Part shown: positions 1 through 5,986 of the stretch, in pieces
Numbering within the stretch: the stretch's first letter is position 1
Layout: every line of letters begins with the position of its first letter
Source: Gammaproteobacteria bacterium
GTDB taxonomy: Bacteria; Pseudomonadota; Gammaproteobacteria; Pseudomonadales; Azotimanducaceae
Direction of reading: 5' to 3'
Length of the DNA: 7,446 nucleotides
Assembly: GCA_028821035.1 (NCBI GenBank)
Contig: JAPPHP010000283.1
Coordinates: 1-7,446, forward strand
Program-made: the position numbers and the translations under genes
The notes under the pieces: model-generated
What the model was told of the DNA's origin: nothing
Databases searched by the model: none
The model's input: only the letters and a program-made list of their open reading frames with translations

Positions 1-1916
1 GCCACTGGTGCCATGTCATGGCGCACGAGTCCTTCGAGGACGAGGCGACGGCGCAAGTCATGAACGCGCACTTCGTCAACGTCAAGGTCGACCGCGAAGA
101 GCGGCCCGACCTCGATCGGGTCTACCAGACGGCCTTCAACCTGCTCTCGCGGCAGACCGGGGGCTGGCCGCTCACCATGTTCCTCGATCCACACACCCTG
201 CTCCCCTTCTTCGGCGGCACGTACTTCCCGAAGCGCGCACGGTTCAACCTGCCCGGCTTCACGGACCTGCTGCTGCGCGTGGCCGATGGCTGGAACAGTC
301 AGCGCACCGAGCTCACGGAACAGGGCGAGAAGCTGTCCGAGGCCCTGTCGGCGTTGCGCCCCACCGAGGCGGAAGCCACCGGTGTCGAGGACCGGGACGT
401 GCTCCAGGCGGCCGTGGACCAGCTCGCGTCGCAGTTCGACCACGCCGAGGGCGGTTTCGGCAGCGCCCCCAAGTTCCCCATGCCGAGCACGCTGGACCGC
501 GTGCTGCGTCACTGGGCCCGGGGCGCCCGTGCCGGGGCGCCCGACCGGGGCACCCTCGAGATGGTCACCACCACCCTCACCAGGATCGCCCGCGGCGGCA
601 TCTACGATCACGTCGGCGGGGGTTTCTGCCGCTACGCCACGGACCGGCAGTGGGCCATCCCGCACTTCGAGAAGATGCTCTACGACAACGGTCCGCTGCT
701 CGGCCTCTACGCGGACGTCCTTGGGCTCGGTCCCGATGCCCTCTTCGAGGGCGCGGTGCGCGAGACCGCCGCGTGGATCATGCGCGACATGCAGCATGCC
801 GAGGGCGGCTACTTCTCCTCCCTGGATGCCGACTCGGAGGGCGAGGAAGGCAAGTACTACGTCTGGCGCCGACCCGCCGTGAAACGGCTCCTCACCGAGG
901 ACGAGTACCTGGTCGTGGAAACCCTCTACGGCCTCGACAAGCCCGCGAACTTCGAGGGGAAGTGGAACCTGCGGCGGCGGGACGCGTGGCGCTCCGTGAT
1001 ACAGCGGCTGAGCCTGGACCCGGAGACCGCGGACGGCCTGCTCGCCTCCGCCCGGGCGAAACTCTTCGCTGAACGCGGCAAGCGGACCCCGCCCGGGAAG
1101 GACACCAAGGTCCTGACGTCGTGGAACGGCCTCGCGATCCGGGGGATGGCGAAAGCCGCCGTGCGTCTCGGAGAACCCGGCTGGCTGGCTTCCGCCGAGC
1201 GCGCCGCGGACTTCCTCCGCGAGCGCCTCTGGGACGGCGAGCGCCTCATGGCGACCTGGCGGGAAGGCAGGGCGAAGTACGCCGGCTACCTCGACGACTA
1301 CGCGAACCTGCTGGACGGCGTGCTGGCGCTGCTGCAGGCCTCCTGGCGCGCGGAGGACGCGCGGTTCGCACAAGCGCTGGCGGACGCCCTGCTCACGCAC
1401 TTCCACGACGGCGAAGCGGGCGCGTTCTTCCTGACCGCGCACGATCACGAGGAACTCATACACCGTCCGATGCCCACGATGGACGAGGCGCTGCCGCCGG
1501 GGAACGGAACGGCCGCTCAGGCCCTGGTCGCGCTCGGTCACCTGTTCGGCGAGACCCGGTACCTGGATGCGGCCTACGGGACGCTCGACGCCTTGCGGGG
1601 CTCCATCGAGAAGTACCCCGCCGGCCATTGCACGCTACTCAACGTCGTCGAGGCGAACGTGCAACCGCCGGAGCAGGTGGTCGTGCGCGGGCCCCGCGAC
1701 GCGCTGGATCCCTGGCTCGAGATCGCGCGCGAGGGCTACCGCCCCTGGCGCAGCGTGTACGGGATCCCCTACGGGGAGGAGGGCGTCCTGCCCGGCTACC
1801 TGCCGCGCCTGGTCAGCGCCGACACGCGGGAACGGGCCACGGCATTCGTGTGCACGGGGCTCGTGTGCTCGGCGCCGATCGAGTCGATCGAGGAGTTCGA
1901 GAAGGCGGTGGGCTGA
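1..1916 (+). CDS. DUF255 / YyaL-type thioredoxin-domain protein (5' partial)
   Basis: The reading frame is open from the left edge and ends at TGA 1914-1916. Its first full codons (from base 3) read HWCHVMAHESFEDE. Bases 1-2 (gc) fit the end of a Cys codon, giving the CHWCHVM signature of the DUF255 (YyaL/SPATA20) family. The ATG at 18 is therefore an internal Met, and by family length (about 680 residues) roughly 45-55 N-terminal residues are missing. Numbering from that Met, the thioredoxin-like part continues to about residue 75 (VKVDREERPDLD, GGWPLTMFL, GGTYFP). A helical-barrel region related to N-acylglucosamine 2-epimerases and six-hairpin glycosidases follows, with GGIYDHVGGGF near 193, HFEKMLYDN near 217, SSLDADSEGEEGKYY near 267, KVLTSWNGLAIRGMAK near 365 and GYLDDYANLLDG near 422. 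The C-terminus carries the family's VCTGLVCSAP. The biochemical role of the family is not established, although the CxxC suggests thiol-disulfide chemistry. It is convergent with the dioxygenase gene. Confidence 0.93.
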   Translation, partial: HWCHVMAHESFEDEATAQVMNAHFVNVKVDREERPDLDRVYQTAFNLLSRQTGGWPLTMFLDPHTLLPFFGGTYFPKRARFNLPGFTDLLLRVADGWNSQRTELTEQGEKLSEALSALRPTEAEATGVEDRDVLQAAVDQLASQFDHAEGGFGSAPKFPMPSTLDRVLRHWARGARAGAPDRGTLEMVTTTLTRIARGGIYDHVGGGFCRYATDRQWAIPHFEKMLYDNGPLLGLYADVLGLGPDALFEGAVRETAAWIMRDMQHAEGGYFSSLDADSEGEEGKYYVWRRPAVKRLLTEDEYLVVETLYGLDKPANFEGKWNLRRRDAWRSVIQRLSLDPETADGLLASARAKLFAERGKRTPPGKDTKVLTSWNGLAIRGMAKAAVRLGEPGWLASAERAADFLRERLWDGERLMATWREGRAKYAGYLDDYANLLDGVLALLQASWRAEDARFAQALADALLTHFHDGEAGAFFLTAHDHEELIHRPMPTMDEALPPGNGTAAQALVALGHLFGETRYLDAAYGTLDALRGSIEKYPAGHCTLLNVVEANVQPPEQVVVRGPRDALDPWLEIAREGYRPWRSVYGIPYGEEGVLPGYLPRLVSADTRERATAFVCTGLVCSAPIESIEEFEKAVG

Positions 1917-1922
1917 CCGCCG

Positions 1923-1938
1923 GGCGGCTCACGCCGCC
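1923..1938. terminator. GC-rich hairpin at the convergent gene ends
   Basis: GGCGGC and GCCGCC form a perfect 6-bp stem around a TCAC loop, right after the DUF255 stop and across the dioxygenase stop. An alternative overlapping fold pairs CCGC (1917-1920) with GCGG (1924-1927). Neither strand has a T-tract after the stem, so it is not a canonical intrinsic terminator. It could still slow polymerase from both sides of the convergent pair. The position supports the call, the lack of a T-tract weakens it. Confidence 0.3.
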
Positions 1939-2804
1939 GGCCGCTCCTCCCCCAGGATCGACACGCGCTCCCCGTACCGGGTGTGCGGGTAGTAGTCCCA
2001 GACGGCGTGGTGCTGGGTGCAGCGGTTGTCCCAGAACGTCAGCGTATTCGGTTCCCAGGCGACGCGGCACCAAAGCCGGGGCGTCGAGTCGATATGGCGG
2101 TAGAGCATGTTGAGCAGCGCCGTGCTCTCGGGGCGGCTCAGGCCCACGATGTGGGACGTGAAGCCCCGGTTGACGTAGAGCACCCTGCGGCCGGTCCCCG
2201 GGTGCCGGGTGACCACCGGATGCTCGTTCCGCGGGTAGCCCCCTTCCGGCGGCGTCGACTTGTACGAGCCGACGTAGGGGAGCGCCCCGTCGTGGATCGC
2301 CGTCAGGCCGTCCAGGAACGCGCGCATCGGCTCCGAGAGCGTCTCGTAGGCGAGGTACATGTCCGCGAACAGCGTGTCGCCGCCCCCGGACGCCGGCGTC
2401 TCGGTCACGTAGAGCATCGAGCCGAGCGGTGGGATCTCGTCGCACGTCACGTCCGTGTGCCACCCGTCCCCCGCCGTGTACGCCGAGTCCGCGGTGGTCT
2501 TGACCTTCAGGATCTCCGGGTCCCCCCGGTAGGCGTGCTGCATCGGGTGCACGTGCAGCGAGCCGAAGCGCCCGGCAAACGCCTTGTGGTGCTCGCGATC
2601 GATGTGCTGGTCGCGGAAAACGAGCACCTTCCAGTCCATCCACGCGTCGTGGACATCCTGGGCCTGTTCGTTCGAGAGCGGCTTCGAGAGATCTATTCCG
2701 AGCACCTCCGCGCCGATGTGCGGGGTCAGGGAGTCGACCTCGAAGGTGCGATACTCCCTGCGGATCTCTTCCGTGGCTGATTGACCGTCGCGCGTGTTGA
2801 ACAT
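1929..2804 (-). CDS. TauD/TfdA-family Fe(II)/2-oxoglutarate dioxygenase
   Basis: The protein has 291 residues, normal for TauD/TfdA enzymes, which hydroxylate a small substrate while turning 2-oxoglutarate and O2 into succinate and CO2. It starts TFEVDSLTPHIGAEVLGIDL near residue 20, the usual family opening. The iron ligands are visible: H116 and D118 in WHTDVT and the distal His in WDNRCTQHHA (H265 by alignment to the TauD pattern). R276 and R280 sit 11 and 15 residues after it, as do the arginines in TauD that bind 2-oxoglutarate (first) and the acidic substrate group (second). Keeping both suggests an anionic substrate, but the substrate cannot be named from sequence, so I give no symbol. 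There is no signal peptide, hence a cytoplasmic enzyme. The ATG at 2804 is chosen because the conserved fold begins just after it. A weak GGGAG lies 12 bases upstream. It follows the FAD oxidoreductase gene by 68 bases on the same strand. Confidence 0.93.
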   Translation of the reverse strand: MFNTRDGQSATEEIRREYRTFEVDSLTPHIGAEVLGIDLSKPLSNEQAQDVHDAWMDWKVLVFRDQHIDREHHKAFAGRFGSLHVHPMQHAYRGDPEILKVKTTADSAYTAGDGWHTDVTCDEIPPLGSMLYVTETPASGGGDTLFADMYLAYETLSEPMRAFLDGLTAIHDGALPYVGSYKSTPPEGGYPRNEHPVVTRHPGTGRRVLYVNRGFTSHIVGLSRPESTALLNMLYRHIDSTPRLWCRVAWEPNTLTFWDNRCTQHHAVWDYYPHTRYGERVSILGEERPAA

Positions 2805-2816
2805 GGTGGCTGGCTG

Positions 2817-2826
2817 CTCCCGGGAG
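2817..2826. repeat. 10-bp perfect palindrome in the dioxygenase leader
   Basis: CTCCCGGGAG is a perfect inverted repeat 12 bases upstream of the dioxygenase ATG. Its GGGAG half on the minus strand is also the best Shine-Dalgarno candidate for that gene. It could be a small operator or a site masking the ribosome binding site, but a 10-bp GC palindrome is also expected by chance in such GC-rich DNA. Confidence 0.3.
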
Positions 2827-2836
2827 GTAGCCTTTC

Positions 2837-2865
2837 CTTTTAGCCCAACTCGCCGGGACGGACAA
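2837..2865 (-). promoter_or_regulatory. Possible sigma70-type promoter for the dioxygenase gene
   Basis: On the minus strand TTGTCC (2865-2860) is followed after 17 bases by TAAAAG (2842-2837). Each hexamer matches 4 of 6 consensus bases with ideal spacing. Transcription would begin near 2830, leaving a leader of about 26 bases before the ATG at 2804. The stretch is locally A/T-richer than its surroundings. It would let the dioxygenase be transcribed apart from the upstream oxidoreductase. Pattern match only. Confidence 0.3.
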
Positions 2866-2872
2866 GCGGGAC

Positions 2873-4801
2873 TTAACCCGCGATCGCGAGTTGCTCCGCC
2901 ACCGCACGGTGAGCCTGGTCCATCGCCGTCTGCACCAGCGCCATGGCCCCCGCGTCGGAGTTGGCGATCGACACCCGGTGCATTCGGGCACGGCCCGCGA
3001 CGTGCGGTCCCGTGTCCGCGAACGCGTCGTACTCCCGCGGGTCCCAGAGCGGGTCGTAGGTGTACGCGTAGCCGTGCGGCCAGCGGTTGACGGTAATGGC
3101 GGCCACGTCCCGCGCCGCGTCCATGCCGTACGGACCCCATACCTTGTCCAACTGGGAGAGGATCGCGGCCTCGTACTCCGCGAACGGCCGCGCCAGCATC
3201 GCCGCGCGCCCCACGCGGAACTGCTCACGCGGTGACAGGCCGCTCCGGTCCGGCGTCTCGATCGGGTAGGCCGTGACGACGGTTGGACCGTCCGGGTCCT
3301 TCGGGTACTCGTAACCGCCCATGCTGACCGGGAAGTCCAGCCAGAACTCGGAGACGAAGGCGCCCAGCGAGTAGACCATCCCGTGTCCGCTCTTCTCGAT
3401 CGCGCGCCAGTTCCGTAACGCCACCTGGGTGTAGGCGAACGGCGTCTTGGAGGCGTAGCGCAGGGCGGTCTTCTGTTCCTCGCCCATTTCCGGGCAGATC
3501 CACGGCAGCACGTGGTTGTAGCAGGCCATCACGCAATGGCTGCCGCGGACCCGGTAGGCGGCGCCCCCCTGGACGTAGGTCACGTCGACGACCTTCCCGT
3601 CCGCGCCGTGGCGCACGTCGACGGCCGTGCTGTTCAGGCGAATGCGCACCGGGCTTCCCGCCGCGTCCAGCCGCCCGTAGTCGAACCGGGCCAGCACCAT
3701 GTCTTCCTGCGTGCCGCCCGGGGCGACATCCGGGATCAGGTCGCGCACGATCAGCCGGGCGATGCCCGAGTTGCCGCCGGGGAAGTGATGGATGTACGGC
3801 TGGCTCGGAGAGGCGGACGGCCCCAGGCCGAGCATCTGGAGCACATCGTCGCCGAGGCCCGTGAGGCCCGGAATCGGCAGGCCGTTGAACAGGTTGCCTG
3901 TCAGGACGTTCACCGAATCCAGTCCAAGCTGGGTGCCCGGCCCCTTCAGGTAGTCGCGCACCACGCCGCACGCCTCGTCTCCGAGTCCGTGTTCCTCCCG
4001 GGCGAAGGTTTCGTAGGACTGCGTCAACATCTTTCGCAGCGCTCCCTCTCCCGACAGCTCGGGGTAGACCGACTCCGGAGTCGCGGTGAAAAGACCGGTG
4101 AGCTGCCGCTTCGCCGCTTCGGACACGGGGAACTCGGCGATCATCGCCGCGTCCTCTTGCGAGCGCTCGACGCCGACCAGGTCGGCGAGCGTCCCAAGGG
4201 GGCTCCTGACAAGCTTGCTCTCGCCATACCGCTCCGCATCGAAGTAGATGCCGGGCTGCAGGTACTTCTGGTAGAAGGCCCGGTCGAAGTACTTCTCGAA
4301 CGCCGCCGCGTCGAACCCCACGGCGTGCAGCAAGCGCTTCGCCGCTGGCGGGATGTCGCCCTGCTCGAGCGTCTGGCTGCCTCCGTAGGAGATGAGGCGG
4401 CGTCCATCCACCTCGAACTCGACCTGCTTGGCGTGCCCGCCGAAGTCGTCGTGGTTGTCGAGCACCAGGATCCTGGCTTCCCGTCCCGCCGTTTCGCGGA
4501 AGAACCACGCGGCCGCGAGACCGGATAGCCCGCCTCCAACGACCACCAGGTCGTACGTCGGGTCCGTCTGCTCGGCCGGCGGCTCGTACCTGCGGCCCTC
4601 GCGCCCGACGGCGTGCGCAACCTCGAAAGACCCGGCGTGGGAGCCGCGCATGCCGGTCAGCCGGGGCGGGTAGTAGTCAGGTCCCAACGCGTCCGGGGCC
4701 AACAACCCTCGCGCCGCAGCCTGCAAGGGAGACAACGCACTACCGGCGGCCAGGCTGATGGCCATGCCGTTTACTAAGTCCCGTCGGTTAATGTCGCTCA
4801 G
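2873..4801 (-). CDS. Tat-exported spermidine-dehydrogenase-like FAD oxidoreductase
   Basis: This is a flavin amine-oxidase-type protein resembling bacterial spermidine dehydrogenases (SpdH), which cleave polyamines oxidatively outside the cytoplasm. The first ATG is at 4765 (630 residues), but the 12 codons upstream read (L/M)SDINRRDLVNG and complete a twin-arginine signal: RR, then hydrophobic GMAISLAAGSAL, then an AxA-like LQAAA. I therefore prefer the CTG at 4801 (642 residues), 5 bases after GAGGGGG. Numbered from there: dinucleotide-binding VVGGGLSGLAAAW near 86-98; second FAD segment VLDNHDDFGGHAK at 113-125; HHFPGGNSGIARL at 338-350; ACYNHVLPWICPE at 426-438; NRWPHGYAY at 572-580; C-terminal FAD segment SIANSDAGAMALVQTAMDQA from 611. 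The segments from 338 on are those I associate with SpdH-like proteins. The substrate is unproven: the family includes many uncharacterised members. It starts 19 bases after purM and is probably co-transcribed with it. Confidence 0.88.
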   Translation of the reverse strand: MSDINRRDLVNGMAISLAAGSALSPLQAAARGLLAPDALGPDYYPPRLTGMRGSHAGSFEVAHAVGREGRRYEPPAEQTDPTYDLVVVGGGLSGLAAAWFFRETAGREARILVLDNHDDFGGHAKQVEFEVDGRRLISYGGSQTLEQGDIPPAAKRLLHAVGFDAAAFEKYFDRAFYQKYLQPGIYFDAERYGESKLVRSPLGTLADLVGVERSQEDAAMIAEFPVSEAAKRQLTGLFTATPESVYPELSGEGALRKMLTQSYETFAREEHGLGDEACGVVRDYLKGPGTQLGLDSVNVLTGNLFNGLPIPGLTGLGDDVLQMLGLGPSASPSQPYIHHFPGGNSGIARLIVRDLIPDVAPGGTQEDMVLARFDYGRLDAAGSPVRIRLNSTAVDVRHGADGKVVDVTYVQGGAAYRVRGSHCVMACYNHVLPWICPEMGEEQKTALRYASKTPFAYTQVALRNWRAIEKSGHGMVYSLGAFVSEFWLDFPVSMGGYEYPKDPDGPTVVTAYPIETPDRSGLSPREQFRVGRAAMLARPFAEYEAAILSQLDKVWGPYGMDAARDVAAITVNRWPHGYAYTYDPLWDPREYDAFADTGPHVAGRARMHRVSIANSDAGAMALVQTAMDQAHRAVAEQLAIAG

Positions 4802-4806
4802 CGCTG

Positions 4807-4813
4807 CCCCCTC
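4807..4813 (-). promoter_or_regulatory. Ribosome binding site supporting the upstream CTG start
   Basis: GAGGGGG on the minus strand lies 5 bases before the CTG codon at 4801-4799, in the 19-base gap after the purM stop. The later ATG at 4765 has only a GGGA at poor distance. No ATG, GTG or TTG lies in frame between the purM stop and that ATG. The site therefore favours initiation at the CTG, or less likely at the ATT at 4792, and inclusion of the twin-arginine motif. Confidence 0.5.
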
Positions 4814-4820
4814 TCTCGCC

Positions 4821-5864
4821 TCACCGCCCGAGGCGGGCGGCCCCTTCCTCGGCCACGAGCCGCCCGGCCGCTGGCGTCGTTCCCGCGGGAACGACCTGAC
4901 CGATCACCGCCGCGGTCTCTCCCGCTTCGGACAGCGCGGCGAGGACGGAGTCCACCTCGGCGGGCGCCGCGGCCAGGACGTATCCGATCCCGCAGTTGAA
5001 CGTCCGCAACATCTCCATCTCGTCGACGCTCCCCGCCTGCTGCAGCGCCGGGAACACCTCCGGCCATCGCCACGCGTCCAGGTCCATGTCGGCCGCCAGC
5101 GCGCGCCGGAACATGCGGGGCACGTTCTCCACGAGACCGCCGCCGGTGACGTGCGCCATCCCGCGGACTTCGCCGGCCGCCACCGCCGCGGCCACCGCCT
5201 TCGCGTAGATGCGGGTGGGCGCAAGCAGGGCGTCCAGCTCCGCCGCCGTCGGCTCCGTCGAGCGTTCCTCCAGGATGCGTCGGATCAGCGAATAGCCGTT
5301 GGAGTGCGGCCCGTTCGACGCCAGTCCGATCAACCGGTCGCCGACTTCGATGTCCTCCCCGGTCACGACGGCGTCGCGGTCCACCACACCCACGCAGAAG
5401 CCCGCGAGGTCGTATTCGCCGTCCTGGTAGAACCCCGGCATCTCGGCGGTCTCGCCGCCTGCCAGGGCGCAGCCCGCCATCTCGCAGCCGCGCGCGATGC
5501 CGACGATGACCCGCTCCGCCACGTCCACGTCGAGCCGTCCCGTCGCGTAGTAGTCGAGGAACAGGAACGGCTCGGCCCCGGTCGCGATCACGTCGTTGAC
5601 GCACATGGCGACGAGGTCCTGTCCGACGTCGTCATGCCGGTCGTACTGCATGGCGAGCTTGAGCTTCGTGCCGACGCCGTCGGTCCCGGTGACCAGGACC
5701 GGGTTGCGGTACTTGTCCGGGAGGGAGGCGAGGGCGGCGAAACCGCCGAGGCCCGAGAGTATCTCCGGCCCGTGGGTGCGTCGCGCCGCGGGCGCGATGC
5801 GGCGCACCAGTTCCTGTCCCGCGTCGATGTCGACGCCGGACTTGCGGTAGGTGAGTCCGGACAT
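4821..5864 (-). CDS. purM: Phosphoribosylformylglycinamidine cyclo-ligase (AIR synthetase)
   Basis: PurM closes the imidazole ring in purine biosynthesis: FGAM + ATP gives AIR + ADP + Pi, in the cytoplasm. The protein has 347 residues, the usual length. Family motifs appear in order: TYRKSGVDIDAG at 5-16, GTDGVGTKLKLA at 60-71 (nucleotide-binding loop), MCVNDVIATGAEP at 87-99, LDYYATG at 103-109, GGETAEMPG at 136-144, SNGPHSNGYSL at 183-193, HVTGGGLVEN at 238-247 and FNCGIGY at 289-295. No frameshift or missing core motif is seen. The start at 5864 is chosen because PurM proteins begin shortly before the YKxxGVDIDAG block. An in-frame ATG at 5900 would add 12 unlikely residues and overlap the promoter region. 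Ribosome binding sites are weak for both. purN, often the next gene in gammaproteobacteria, is absent. The gene diverges from the DUF2066 gene. Confidence 0.97.
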   Translation of the reverse strand: MSGLTYRKSGVDIDAGQELVRRIAPAARRTHGPEILSGLGGFAALASLPDKYRNPVLVTGTDGVGTKLKLAMQYDRHDDVGQDLVAMCVNDVIATGAEPFLFLDYYATGRLDVDVAERVIVGIARGCEMAGCALAGGETAEMPGFYQDGEYDLAGFCVGVVDRDAVVTGEDIEVGDRLIGLASNGPHSNGYSLIRRILEERSTEPTAAELDALLAPTRIYAKAVAAAVAAGEVRGMAHVTGGGLVENVPRMFRRALAADMDLDAWRWPEVFPALQQAGSVDEMEMLRTFNCGIGYVLAAAPAEVDSVLAALSEAGETAAVIGQVVPAGTTPAAGRLVAEEGAARLGR

Positions 5865-5872
5865 GACGGAGT

Positions 5873-5900
5873 TTGATCGAAAGGTGGCAGTTTGTACCAT
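5873..5900 (+). promoter_or_regulatory. Possible promoter for the DUF2066 gene
   Basis: TTGATC (5873-5878) and TACCAT (5895-5900) are separated by 16 bases on the plus strand, in an A/T-richer island between purM and the DUF2066 gene. Transcription would start near 5907, giving a leader of about 80 bases to the ATG at 5987. Within that leader I see no gene and no riboswitch-like structure. Pattern match only. Confidence 0.3.
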
Positions 5901-5918
5901 GCGTCCCGACATCCACAA
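5891..5918 (-). promoter_or_regulatory. Possible promoter for purM, overlapping the divergent one
   Basis: On the minus strand TTGTGG (5918-5913) and TACAAA (5896-5891) are 16 bases apart. Transcription would start near 5884, about 20 bases before the purM ATG at 5864. The proposed -10 element overlaps the -10 element of the divergent plus-strand candidate. The hexamer matches are modest (3 and 4 of 6), and I find no full PurR operator (ACGCAAACGTTTGCGT type) nearby. Confidence 0.25.
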
Positions 5919-5986
5919 ACGCCGCCGCCGTCATGGAAGCGCCCTGCGGCCGGTGTTCCGCGTCCAGTCCGAGCGGCCGACCGCCC

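Noticed and set aside
18..20. ATG at 18 as the true start of the DUF255 protein
   Set aside because: The frame is open to the window edge and reads the conserved HWCHVM just before it, so the gene begins outside the window.
1983..2780. Long plus-strand open frame opposite the dioxygenase gene
   Set aside because: It is an Arg/Val/Pro-rich translation with no recognisable motif, mirroring a clear TauD-family gene. High-GC codon bias keeps the antisense frame open.
2804..3140. N-terminal extension of the dioxygenase to an upstream in-frame ATG at 3140
   Set aside because: The added 112 residues lie within the oxidoreductase coding region, are low-complexity, and do not belong to the TauD fold.
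1813..3228. Long minus-strand open frame spanning the dioxygenase and the end of the oxidoreductase gene
   Set aside because: It runs across two well-supported genes in another frame, and its composition (Arg, Thr, Ser, Pro) is that of a GC-rich shadow frame.
3512..4528. Plus-strand open frame of over 1 kb opposite the FAD oxidoreductase
   Set aside because: No domain is recognisable, and the opposite strand carries conserved FAD-binding motifs through the same bases.
5865..5986. PurR-type operator or purine riboswitch upstream of purM
   Set aside because: Only a partial ACAAACG half-site is present. There is no full palindrome and no aptamer-like conserved core.
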